From JBDREF01 sp043820045 (GTDB lineage Bacteria; Planctomycetota; Phycisphaerae; Sedimentisphaerales; Anaerobacaceae), in contig JBDREF010000171.1 in assembly GCA_043820045.1 (NCBI GenBank), positions 1-9,866 of the forward strand: a stretch of DNA of 9,866 nucleotides, written 5' to 3'. The notes beneath the pieces are model-generated. The model had not been told where the DNA came from. It saw only the letters and a program-made list of their open reading frames with translations, and made no database searches. How positions within the stretch are numbered: position 1 is the first letter of the stretch; each line of letters starts with the position of its first letter. The translations under genes were made by a program, and so were the position numbers. Positions 1 through 4,589 of the stretch are shown in pieces.

Positions 1-93
1 TTGCGATTGATCTCAGCTGTATTGATGGAGACCGATGAACGATGGCTCACTGGAAAACGATATCTGAATATGAACGCTGGAGTGAACGACTGA
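1..93 (+). CDS. IS256/Mutator-family transposase, C-terminal fragment
   Basis: An open frame enters from the left edge and ends in TGA at 91-93. Its 30 visible residues include LMETDERWLTGKRYLNM. This strongly resembles the conserved tail of IS256/Mutator-type DDE transposases, where an acidic L-x-E-x-x-E-x-W stretch is followed by a G-(K/R)-(R/K)-Y-L motif. The catalytic domain lies outside the window, so whether the copy is intact cannot be judged. It points toward the cassette array. The family call rests on a short stretch recalled from memory and would be settled by the preceding sequence. Confidence 0.6.
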   Translation: MRLISAVLMETDERWLTGKRYLNMNAGVND

Positions 94-135
94 ACCGCCT
101 ATGCAAAATGAAAGAATTTACAGACAACTTCTTGC
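94..135 (+). mobile_element. Probable right end of the IS256-family element
   Basis: The 40 or so bases after the transposase stop include GAATTTACAGACAACTTC at 114-131. Ends of this family often contain a GAATTTACA-like stretch in the terminal inverted repeat. The partner repeat is outside the window, so the exact boundary is a guess. No gene is seen here. A frame from 42 to 203 runs across the attC site and looks spurious. Confidence 0.35.
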
Positions 136-157
136 GTAGCCAAAATGAATTTTGCAC

Positions 158-218
158 ACCCTACCGGCTGGCTCATTCGCGACGCGTAGCAGCGTCGAGA
201 TGAAGCCGGATGTTAGTG
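158..218 (-). repeat. attC-like recombination site 1 of an integron cassette
   Basis: This 61-bp imperfect palindrome reads, on the minus strand, CACTAAC (R'', 212-218), then CCGGCTTCAT-type L'' sequence, a CGACGC-rich centre, an L' arm, and a degenerate right core GTAGGGT (158-164). The arms CCGGCT (165-170) and AGCCGG (204-209) are complementary. The R'' core contains the TAA stop of the gene at 213-1028, as in genuine cassettes. A gapless hand alignment to site 2 gives 42 identities in 61 positions. The right core departs from the GTTRRRY consensus (GTA instead of GTT), perhaps through decay or because a different sequence now follows. Confidence 0.75.
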
Positions 219-1028
219 TTCATCAGTATTCATGTTAGCTTCTGTATCGGTCCTTTTACGTCTTGATAATGGAATAATCCCTAAGAGCAAAGCGATTAAG
301 CCACCAGCTACTGCACCACCAATAGCCTTACCTAAAACACGCTCCCAGATTGTTGACGCCTGACTCCTAGAAGCCAGTTCAGTGCTATAGGCTTGATTAC
401 CATCGAAATAGAATGATTCAATGATAGACTTTCGTACATCAGAGTAATCATCCCAATTGCTTTTTGTGGAATAAAACATCACCTGAACGAGTGAGTTACG
501 ACCAAAGTATCCAGCACAAAGTCCTTTGACCTGACCTGTGCCTTCGATATTCATTTCAAGCTCCCATAGATAACGCCGGCGTGCGATGTCTAAATGTGGC
601 TTGTTTGTTTGAAGTTTACTAAAAAGCTGGCCAGCCTCTGATGTAAGTGTCTGCCCGACAACCTCATATAGATCAAGACCAGTAATTGCTTTAATAATCT
701 TTGGAAACTCACTCTCATAGATTTGTCGATTCAGGCCAAATGATACATATGGAATAGCCTGGACCAAGACATAGGGGTATTCAAGAAGCCTTGTTGCACT
801 TGACTCTTGGAAACCAGCATCATATTGAATATGGTGTTTAGAGTCAGGGTCACTCACGGCAGCAAAAGCTTTATCCATGTCATCTTGAGGGATTTGAATC
901 CAATCAGATGGGAATACGAGATTGTAGCCATAGGATTCCCCATGGTGTTTGACTTCCGCACAAAGTGCATTGTGATATCCACCAAGTAAGAGTGAAACAC
1001 TGAGCAGAGTGAGCTTAATACCGTCCAT
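213..1028 (-). CDS. Cassette-borne secreted protein with C-terminal membrane anchor, function unknown
   Basis: I do not recognise a specific family. Starting at the ATG at 1028 gives 271 aa. This start is preferred over the ATG at 1067, which lies in the attC core, because the protein then begins directly with a signal peptide: MDGIK, a hydrophobic run to about residue 17, and likely cleavage near ALCA at 21-24. A GGGAGAG stretch lies about 10-13 nt upstream. The mature part opens with GYNLVFPSDWIQIP, and later has SIIESFYF. This pattern of aromatic and beta-strand residues is reminiscent of PsbP/Mog1-like folds, but that is only a guess. A single transmembrane helix (about 234-254, rich in G, A, L, I) is followed by RRKR and a polar tail, suggesting the bulk faces the periplasm and the tail the cytoplasm. 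The stop TAA sits in the attC-1 core, and the start is 31 bp after attC-2, a classic cassette layout. Base composition is lower in G+C than the genes to the right. Confidence 0.85.
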   Translation of the reverse strand: MDGIKLTLLSVSLLLGGYHNALCAEVKHHGESYGYNLVFPSDWIQIPQDDMDKAFAAVSDPDSKHHIQYDAGFQESSATRLLEYPYVLVQAIPYVSFGLNRQIYESEFPKIIKAITGLDLYEVVGQTLTSEAGQLFSKLQTNKPHLDIARRRYLWELEMNIEGTGQVKGLCAGYFGRNSLVQVMFYSTKSNWDDYSDVRKSIIESFYFDGNQAYSTELASRSQASTIWERVLGKAIGGAVAGGLIALLLGIIPLSRRKRTDTEANMNTDEH

Positions 1029-1058
1029 CGTTTTATAGTCTCTCCCATATTGCGAGCA

Positions 1059-1119
1059 CACTAACACACTGGCTCAATCGCGACGCACAGCGGCATCGAA
1101 TTTAAGCCAGACGTTAGCA
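1059..1119 (-). repeat. attC-like recombination site 2 of an integron cassette
   Basis: This is the clearest attC of the three. On the minus strand it reads TGCTAAC (R'', 1113-1119), CTGGCTTAAATTCG (L''), a GC-rich centre, CGATTGAGCCAG (L'), and GTTAGTG (R', 1059-1065). Both cores fit RYYYAAC and GTTRRRY. The L'' arm is longer than the L' arm by about two bases (TTAAATTCG against CAATCG). In known attC sites such extra bases orient the folded strand, and here they agree with minus-strand cassettes. Site 2 lies just upstream of the start of the 271-aa gene and shares TGGCTCA and TCGCGACGC with site 1. Confidence 0.8.
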
Positions 1120-1226
1120 GATGCATATCTACATATTTATTAATTTGCTCTAAGATAGGGCTGTCCAACCATGCCCTTTATACTGTTCAAGGAGTCTGTT
1201 CTGTTCTGATCTGACCCCGGATTATG
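1120..1226 (-). other. Short, apparently non-coding cassette body
   Basis: These 107 bp between attC sites 2 and 3 carry no convincing gene. The longest minus-strand frame from an ATG is 10 codons and lacks a good ribosome binding site. On the minus strand the stretch holds CCGGGGTCAGATCAGAACAG at about 1198-1217. GGGGTCAGATC-type strings recur beside REP-associated tyrosine transposases in many bacteria, which could hint at a transposon scar, but this is from memory. Cassettes without open reading frames are known in chromosomal integrons. Confidence 0.4.
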
Positions 1227-1280
1227 TACTAACTCTGATTTCCGCCACCACGCAATCCTATACAATGCGAGATGTTAGGT
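1227..1280 (-). repeat. attC-like recombination site 3, more degenerate
   Basis: On the minus strand, ACCTAAC (R'', 1274-1280) and GTTAGTA (R', 1227-1233) form matching cores. With their flanks they extend to GTACCTAAC against GTTAGTAC. The inner arms pair only loosely (TCTCGCATT against AATCAGA), and a small CGCA/TGCG stem lies in the middle. The stop codon of the 103-aa gene is inside the R'' core. The core pair and stop placement favour an attC; the weak inner arms keep confidence moderate. Confidence 0.55.
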
Positions 1281-1586
1281 ACAACTTACCTCAACTGAAC
1301 TTCCTCCTATAGAGGAGATGAGTCCATCATGGCCCCAGAATTCTAAACGCGTTCGGAAAATACTGAGCATAGTACACTCGTCTACAAATTGCTCTTCAAT
1401 GTCAGATTCAGACAGCTCCATCAGCTCCATGCGATCTCGTAGTAATCTCGGATTAGTGACAGTGATAGTAATTACCTGGCCTTGCGAGCTGACCTTGATT
1501 TTGGCTGTTGAATTGCTCTTGTCGGCAGTAATAATGACTCCCTTTAATGATGGCATGTGAATCTGTTGGGGTGGTTGTTCAGTCAT
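1275..1586 (-). CDS. Cassette-borne small protein of unknown function
   Basis: I do not recognise this 103-aa protein. It has no signal peptide and no membrane segment. The first half has alternating hydrophobic residues compatible with beta strands: GVIITADK at 16-23, then TAKIKVSSQGQVITITVTNP. A strongly acidic helix-like middle follows (MELMELSESDIEEQFVDE). The ATG at 1586 has an excellent GGAGG seven bases upstream, and no nearer ATG upstream gives an open frame. The TAA stop lies in the core of attC site 3. It is probably the first cassette of the minus-strand array in this window, with a promoter-like element about 245 bp upstream. Confidence 0.75.
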   Translation of the reverse strand: MTEQPPQQIHMPSLKGVIITADKSNSTAKIKVSSQGQVITITVTNPRLLRDRMELMELSESDIEEQFVDECTMLSIFRTRLEFWGHDGLISSIGGSSVEVSCT

Positions 1587-1595
1587 TCCATGACC

Positions 1596-1602
1596 TCCTA
1601 AC
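1596..1602 (-). promoter_or_regulatory. Cassette-junction core overlapping the Shine-Dalgarno sequence
   Basis: The minus strand reads GTTAGGAGGTCATGG just before the start of the 103-aa gene. GTTAGGA resembles the GTTRRRY recombination core, matching six of seven positions, and the AGGAGG inside it is the ribosome binding site. No clear R'' partner (GTTRRRY on the plus strand) was found within about 150 bp to the right. It could therefore be an attI-type junction, a decayed attC, or simply a ribosome binding site that resembles a core. Confidence 0.4.
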
Positions 1603-1738
1603 TATGCTTATAGGATTTCTGTATAAGACTCCTGACCTCTTCGAGGGTCAGTATAACATCACTTCGCCTTAAGAATCAGTACAACTCGTGCCCTAAGTAA
1701 CCGCGCCTTTGTTATTGACTATGGCTAAGGCATAAATT

Positions 1739-1770
1739 CTCTCTGCGTAATCAGCGTCATCCGCGGTTAA
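1739..1770 (-). repeat. Degenerate 9-nt periodic segment
   Basis: On the minus strand the segment reads GCGGATGAC, then GCTGATTAC, then GCAGAGAGA, three 9-mers of related sequence, preceded by TTAACC. Intergenic strings built on CGCGGATNAC units are, from memory, common in environmental bacterial genomes. Their origin is not known to me. It sits between repeat copy A and the first cassette gene. Confidence 0.4.
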
Positions 1771-1825
1771 TTTTCGCCGTCTTGTTCTTTCCTCAATATG
1801 TACCTCTTACGCCGCAACCCTCGAT

Positions 1826-1859
1826 GGTTAATATACAGCCGACGGAGCGGAAAAGCAAG
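1826..1859 (-). promoter_or_regulatory. Repeat copy A containing a promoter-like TTGCTT-N17-TATATT
   Basis: On the minus strand TTGCTT (1858-1853) and TATATT (1835-1830) are separated by exactly 17 bases, as for sigma70 promoters. The 34-bp block matches copy B at 2709-2742 in 29 positions, and the -35-like and -10-like hexamers and their spacing are identical. A flanking CCGCAACCCTCG resembles CCGTAGCCCTCG beside copy B. It points toward the first cassette gene (start 1586) and would give a leader of about 240 nt. It could thus act as the array promoter; this is inference. Confidence 0.5.
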
Positions 1860-1867
1860 GGGAATTT

Positions 1868-1903
1868 ACGATTTACTATTTACTAATGACGATTGACTAT
1901 TGT
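1868..1903. repeat. Short-period repeat beside copy A
   Basis: ACGATTTACTATT and ACGATTGACTATT repeat at about 20-nt distance, with additional TTTACTA units between them. The segment overlaps the TAG stop of hepT at 1897-1899, so the last codons of that gene are followed directly by repeat DNA. An equivalent but different-sequence segment stands beside copy B. Confidence 0.5.
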
Positions 1904-2277
1904 GGCTGCTCCAATTCCCTTATTGCTTGCTCAACCGACTGCAGGAGCGTATCGAGATCATCCTGAATAATCGCGAATACTTCTTCTTGATCAATCTGAA
2001 AATATTGATGAGCGATCACATCACGAAAACCCATCGCCCCGGTCCAGTCGGCCTCCGGGTATTTCTCAAACAGTTGGCCGTCGGTCATCTGGTCAACACG
2101 TTTCAGATTCTCGCCGGCGGCAATAAACAGCATGCAGATGCTGTCGAACGTCTCTTCGCCCTTGTCGGAAGCGATAAAGTCTTCCACAGTCTTTAATCCG
2201 CCGGAGCGTTTCTTTATCTTGATGAGCCACTGGCTGACCTGGACCATTAGAGAATGCACCAGCTCCTTGTCAAACAT
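1897..2277 (-). CDS. hepT: HepT-like HEPN-domain toxin ribonuclease
   Basis: This 126-aa protein has the HepT signature R-x4-H-x-Y: R85, H90 and Y92 in RDVIAHQYF. In characterised MntA/HepT pairs the Arg and His form the RNase site of the HEPN dimer, and the Tyr is AMPylated by MntA to silence the toxin. The all-helical pattern fits a HEPN four-helix bundle: an N-terminal helix with MVQVSQWLIK, a helix with the conserved SICMLFIAAGENLKR, then DVIAHQYF and the C-terminal helix QDDLDTLLQSVEQAIRELE. Length is typical for the family. Its ATG overlaps the end of mntA by 8 nt (2270-2277), so the two are translationally coupled and antitoxin is made first. The role is presumably cytoplasmic growth control or phage defence. 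All key residues are present, so the toxin is likely functional. Confidence 0.88.
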   Translation of the reverse strand: MFDKELVHSLMVQVSQWLIKIKKRSGGLKTVEDFIASDKGEETFDSICMLFIAAGENLKRVDQMTDGQLFEKYPEADWTGAMGFRDVIAHQYFQIDQEEVFAIIQDDLDTLLQSVEQAIRELEQPQ

Positions 2278-2566
2278 AAACGCCCTCTTGCTCGATCCGC
2301 TTTTTCAGCAGGGGATTCATCCTTTGACGGTAACGCACCAGGTCCACGGGACAATGAAGAATGTTTTCCAACTCCTCTTTTAAATGCACCACCGTGAAGA
2401 GATTCGGCCTGCTCATTTCATAAACAATATCCACGTCGCTTTCCTCCGACGCATCGTCTCTGGCGACGGACCCAAAGATGCCGATTCGGGTTACTCCATA
2501 CTTTTCAAGCAGTACAGGGATGCTTTCTTTGAGAGTTAGAAGAATTCTATTCCTCTGCGGCCTCAT
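2270..2566 (-). CDS. mntA: MntA-like minimal nucleotidyltransferase antitoxin
   Basis: The protein is 98 aa when started at the ATG at 2566, which has GAGAGG about 7 nt upstream. The alternative ATG at 2581 would add five residues but has a poorer ribosome binding site. The polymerase-beta-type signature G-S-x10-D-x-D is intact: G32-S33 in IGIFGSVARD, D44 and D46 in ESDVDIVYE. A third acidic residue, D75 in HCPVDLV, sits at the usual place. In known pairs this enzyme transfers AMP from ATP to a tyrosine of HepT. It is first in the operon with hepT, consistent with antitoxin-first order. Promoter-like copy B lies 147 bp upstream on the same strand, followed by a structured leader. Confidence 0.88.
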   Translation of the reverse strand: MRPQRNRILLTLKESIPVLLEKYGVTRIGIFGSVARDDASEESDVDIVYEMSRPNLFTVVHLKEELENILHCPVDLVRYRQRMNPLLKKRIEQEGVYV

Positions 2567-2664
2567 ACTCCAACCTCTCATTTTCCGGCTCGGTTGATTC
2601 GAGTCTGCATTCTTTAGCTATCGTTTATTCTTTTACTTCGACCGGCTATTTCTCCGCCATTTTG

Positions 2665-2702
2665 CGTCTTCGCCAGACGTACCGCTGAGGGCCGTAGCCC
2701 TC
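2665..2702 (-). promoter_or_regulatory. Two hairpins in the leader of mntA-hepT
   Basis: If transcription starts about seven bases after the TATATT of copy B (near 2706), the transcript opens with GAGGGC-UACG-GCCCUC (2702-2687), a perfect 6-bp stem with a UNCG-type tetraloop closed by C-G. A second stem, CGUCU/AGACG with loop GGCGA (2679-2665), follows after eight bases. CCCTC at 2698-2702 could also pair with GAGGG at 2706-2710 at the DNA level. A role in mRNA stability or as a mobile-repeat structure is inference. Confidence 0.45.
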
Positions 2703-2708
2703 GCCGAG

Positions 2709-2742
2709 GGTTAATATACGACCGCCGGGGCGGGAAAGCAAG
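2709..2742 (-). promoter_or_regulatory. Repeat copy B containing a promoter-like TTGCTT-N17-TATATT
   Basis: TTGCTT (2741-2736) and TATATT (2718-2713) are spaced by 17 bases on the minus strand, pointing to mntA-hepT. The block shares 29 of 34 positions with copy A, 883 bp away. The five differences all lie in the GC-rich spacer, leaving both hexamers unchanged. That could reflect selection on promoter function or simply recent common origin. Confidence 0.55.
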
Positions 2743-2750
2743 AAAAATAC

Positions 2751-2786
2751 GAGGGATGAGGGACGATAGACGATGGACGAGAAAGG
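2751..2786. repeat. Short-period GACGATG-type repeat beside copy B
   Basis: The plus strand reads GAGGGATGAGGGACGATAGA and continues with CGATGGACGAG, repeating a roughly 7-nt GACGAT(A/G) unit. Similar GACGATGGACGATAGA strings occur, from memory, between genes of many environmental bacteria. It lies between the HNH gene stop (2798) and copy B, the same arrangement as at copy A after hepT. Any reading frame through it looks artefactual. Confidence 0.5.
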
Positions 2787-2797
2787 CGGCGAAATCG

Positions 2798-3433
2798 TCA
2801 TTTTAGTTCCACGGACCAGTATGCGTGGTCGAGGAATTGTTTCCAGCTTTGGTATCTCTGGTGGCCGAGGTGGACGTGGACGAGCGGATTGTGGCGGGGC
2901 TTGACGGGTTTTTTGATCAGCTTCATGCCGGCGTGGTGCAGGCTCTGGCAGCCTTTCCTGACGTTGCAGGCCGCACAGGCACAAACTATGTTCTCCCAGT
3001 TGGCCTTGCCGCCCATGCTTCGCGGGATGATGTGGTCGAGCGACAATTCGCTGGTCGGGAAATGTTTGCCGCAGTACTGGCACCTGTTCTTGTCGCGGGC
3101 AAAAATATTACGGCGGTTGAATTTGACCTCGGCTCGAGGCAGATGGTCGTAAAAGAGCAGCCGTATAATTCGCGGCACGGCCACGTGGAAATTTACCGTC
3201 GAGAGCCAGTCGTGCCCGTCCGGCTCGAAATTGCGCCTGAACTGGCTTACCTCGCACCAGCTCCGGAAATCATAGTTCGAATACCTGCCCTCCTCGAGCG
3301 AAACCACCTCGGCGAGATCCCGGAACAACAGAGAAAACGCCCGCTTGACTCCAATTATCCGAATCGCCATGTAATGCTTGTTCAGCACAAGGACATTACA
3401 GTCCAGACCGGAATGATATTCTCCAGCAATCAT
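2798..3433 (-). CDS. HNH endonuclease family protein
   Basis: This 211-aa protein belongs to the widespread stand-alone HNH family whose N-terminus reads V-L-V-L-N-x-x-Y-x-(P/A)-(I/L). Here it is VLVLNKHYMAIRI at 14-26. The C-terminal half holds the HNH core: CQYCG (C118, C121), then LDHIIPRSMGG with D133-H134, then WENIVCACAACNVRKG with N148, C153, C156 and K160. The two CxxC pairs form the usual structural zinc site, and the D-H and N supply the metal-dependent nuclease centre. The start at 3433 is fixed by an in-frame TGA two codons upstream, although only a weak ribosome binding site is visible. The biological role of such proteins is largely unknown; DNA repair or defence are candidates. 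The 199 bp between it and the cold-shock gene hold nothing I can identify. Confidence 0.85.
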   Translation of the reverse strand: MIAGEYHSGLDCNVLVLNKHYMAIRIIGVKRAFSLLFRDLAEVVSLEEGRYSNYDFRSWCEVSQFRRNFEPDGHDWLSTVNFHVAVPRIIRLLFYDHLPRAEVKFNRRNIFARDKNRCQYCGKHFPTSELSLDHIIPRSMGGKANWENIVCACAACNVRKGCQSLHHAGMKLIKKPVKPRHNPLVHVHLGHQRYQSWKQFLDHAYWSVELK

Positions 3434-3632
3434 AGCTCACATACCGCATTCATCGTCGTACGGTTTCGATGGTGAAGTGGAGAACTCTGTAACCTTCGAG
3501 GCTGAGCCACGGGCAACCCTAAACGAGGCAGCGATTCCTATTGTCCTTCGGGTCCAAATCAGGCAACGAAGAAAACGAAAAGCTAACCTTGCCTTGCTTC
3601 TACTCCCCTCGGCCCGAAATAAGAAAACTACT

Positions 3633-3860
3633 CTACGACTCTCCTTCGCTTCCTGACGCAGGCTTGGCAACTACATTCTCAGCTCTGAGTCCCTTGTCTC
3701 CATCGGTAATATCAAAAGAGACGGGATCGCCTTCTACAAGAGTTTTATATCCATCACCTGAAATACTTGAGTAGTGGACGAAGATATCGCGGCCATCCGT
3801 GGTAGCGATAAATCCATAACCCTTCCTCGGGTTAAACCACTTGACTGTTCCATCTGACAT
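3633..3860 (-). CDS. Cold-shock domain protein (CspA family)
   Basis: The 75-aa single-domain protein is typical of CspA family members. It has GTVKWFNPRKGYGFI at 4-18 with RNP1 (KGYGFI), and RNP2 DIFVHY at 25-30. VEGDPVSFDITDGDKGLRAENV follows, completing the five-stranded OB fold. Such proteins bind single-stranded nucleic acids and act as RNA chaperones in the cytoplasm. A short S/G/E-rich tail (ASGSEGES) follows the domain. AAGGAG six bases before the ATG is a strong ribosome binding site. A TATAAT hexamer on the minus strand at 3995-3990, without a good -35, may be the promoter. It would give a long leader, as is common for csp genes. Confidence 0.95.
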   Translation of the reverse strand: MSDGTVKWFNPRKGYGFIATTDGRDIFVHYSSISGDGYKTLVEGDPVSFDITDGDKGLRAENVVAKPASGSEGES

Positions 3861-3996
3861 AAAACGCTCCTTTTGTTGTACTGTAACCTGCTACTCGCTG
3901 CACACCACACAACATGCGGCGTTTTGACCGCTTCATCGCCAGGCATAACTGTATTTTCATATTTAGGGAGCGGCCATTAAAACGAAAGAATTATAA

Positions 3997-4308
3997 TTAC
4001 TTTGCCTCGGCCGACTCGACGGCGGGAGAGCAAAGATTCGCCTTCATCAGCCGGCCCATCTTGAACTTGACTGTTCGCTTCGCGGAGACCTCGACACGTT
4101 CGAGAGTCTTAGGATTCTGAGCAACTCTTGCAGCCCGTGTTCTGGTCTCAAAGACGCCAAAGTCCCGAAACTCCAAACGGTTGTTCTCGCACAGTTCCTT
4201 TGTTATCTCATCAAGAAAAGCCTGGATTATGCACTTAACAGTGACTCTTTTTGCCTGGGTCCGCTCTGCAATCCGGTCTATAAGTTCTTTCTTTGTAATT
4301 GTTGTCAT
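3997..4308 (-). CDS. HU/IHF-family DNA-binding protein
   Basis: The 103-aa protein opens with MTTITKKELIDRIAERTQAK, the helix-turn-helix dimer body of HU/IHF. LEFRDFGVFETRTRAAR (45-61) carries the conserved F-G-x-F strand. NPKT at 65-68 marks the tip of the DNA-bending arm, where the proline intercalates. The tip reads NPKTLERVEV where NPKTGE is usual. After the domain core a short tail (SPAVESAEAK) follows. It is expected to bend and compact nucleoid DNA as a dimer. GAGG about six bases before the ATG is the ribosome binding site. It precedes the cold-shock gene on the same strand by 136 bp. A near-consensus promoter about 250 bp upstream probably drives it. Confidence 0.93.
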   Translation of the reverse strand: MTTITKKELIDRIAERTQAKRVTVKCIIQAFLDEITKELCENNRLEFRDFGVFETRTRAARVAQNPKTLERVEVSAKRTVKFKMGRLMKANLCSPAVESAEAK

Positions 4309-4559
4309 AGACTACCTCACTTCAGGAAAGAGCATTTAGGAAACTGGATTCTTCTTTACGATAAAAAAACTGCTGTATAACGACTCGCTTCATCTTAGCC
4401 ATCCAACAGCCCATAATTCACCTTTGCACATTCTTTCAAGACATGAGCCGGCGTTTTGCGAGCAACAGACTCTCCCATAAACCGCAAAATCGACCGACAA
4501 GGTACAAAATCAAAAGCACCGCAAGTTACTATACTACAAAGACTTCTATGCGACAAGCT
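4309..4559 (-). other. Long leader of the HU gene, possible tiny ORFs
   Basis: If the promoter at 4560-4589 is used, HU mRNA has a leader of about 245 nt. Two short frames are present on the minus strand. A 27-codon one starts MGESVARKTPAHVLKEC and ends TAA. After one base, a 23-codon one starts MKRVVIQQFFYRKEE and stops just before the HU ribosome binding site. Neither has a convincing ribosome binding site, so coding is unproven. The leader could instead fold for regulation. Confidence 0.3.
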
Positions 4560-4589
4560 ATTTTAGCACAAAATCCATCAGATTGTCAA
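4560..4589 (-). promoter_or_regulatory. Near-consensus sigma70 promoter facing the HU gene
   Basis: On the minus strand a T-tract runs into TTGACA (4589-4584). TAAAAT (4565-4560) follows after 18 bases. The -35 is perfect and the -10 matches five of six positions. The T/A-rich stretch just upstream could act as an UP element. Transcription would start near 4553 and run toward HU. No other minus-strand start nearer to HU looks as good. Confidence 0.65.

Larger units (their letters stand above)
1603..1896. other. Intergenic region without a gene, made largely of repeat-like segments
   Basis: With the adjoining 16 bases this makes about 310 bp without a protein gene between the cassette array and hepT. 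It contains a weak hairpin (CCTC/GAGG at about 1635-1645), the quasi-periodic segment at 1739-1770, promoter-like repeat copy A at 1826-1859, and the start of the short-period repeat at 1868. I see no integrase, no tRNA and no obvious terminator. Confidence 0.6.

Noticed and set aside
42..203. Plus-strand frame of 53 codons starting MAHWKTISEYERW
   Set aside because: It overlaps the transposase tail in another frame and ends inside attC site 1; no family features.
1868..1903. Possible CRISPR-like repeats
   Set aside because: Units are short, degenerate and back to back with no unique spacers.
2646..3083. Minus-strand open frame of 145 codons reading through the repeat block
   Set aside because: Out of frame with the HNH gene for half its length and then translates short-period repeats, giving artefact-like sequence.
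2825..3475. Plus-strand open frame of 216 codons
   Set aside because: Antisense shadow of the HNH gene, whose motifs are unambiguous on the minus strand.
3594..3616. TTGCTT with AAATAA 17 bases later on the plus strand
   Set aside because: Resembles repeat copies A and B only in the first hexamer, the -10 is poor, and it would run antisense to the cold-shock gene.
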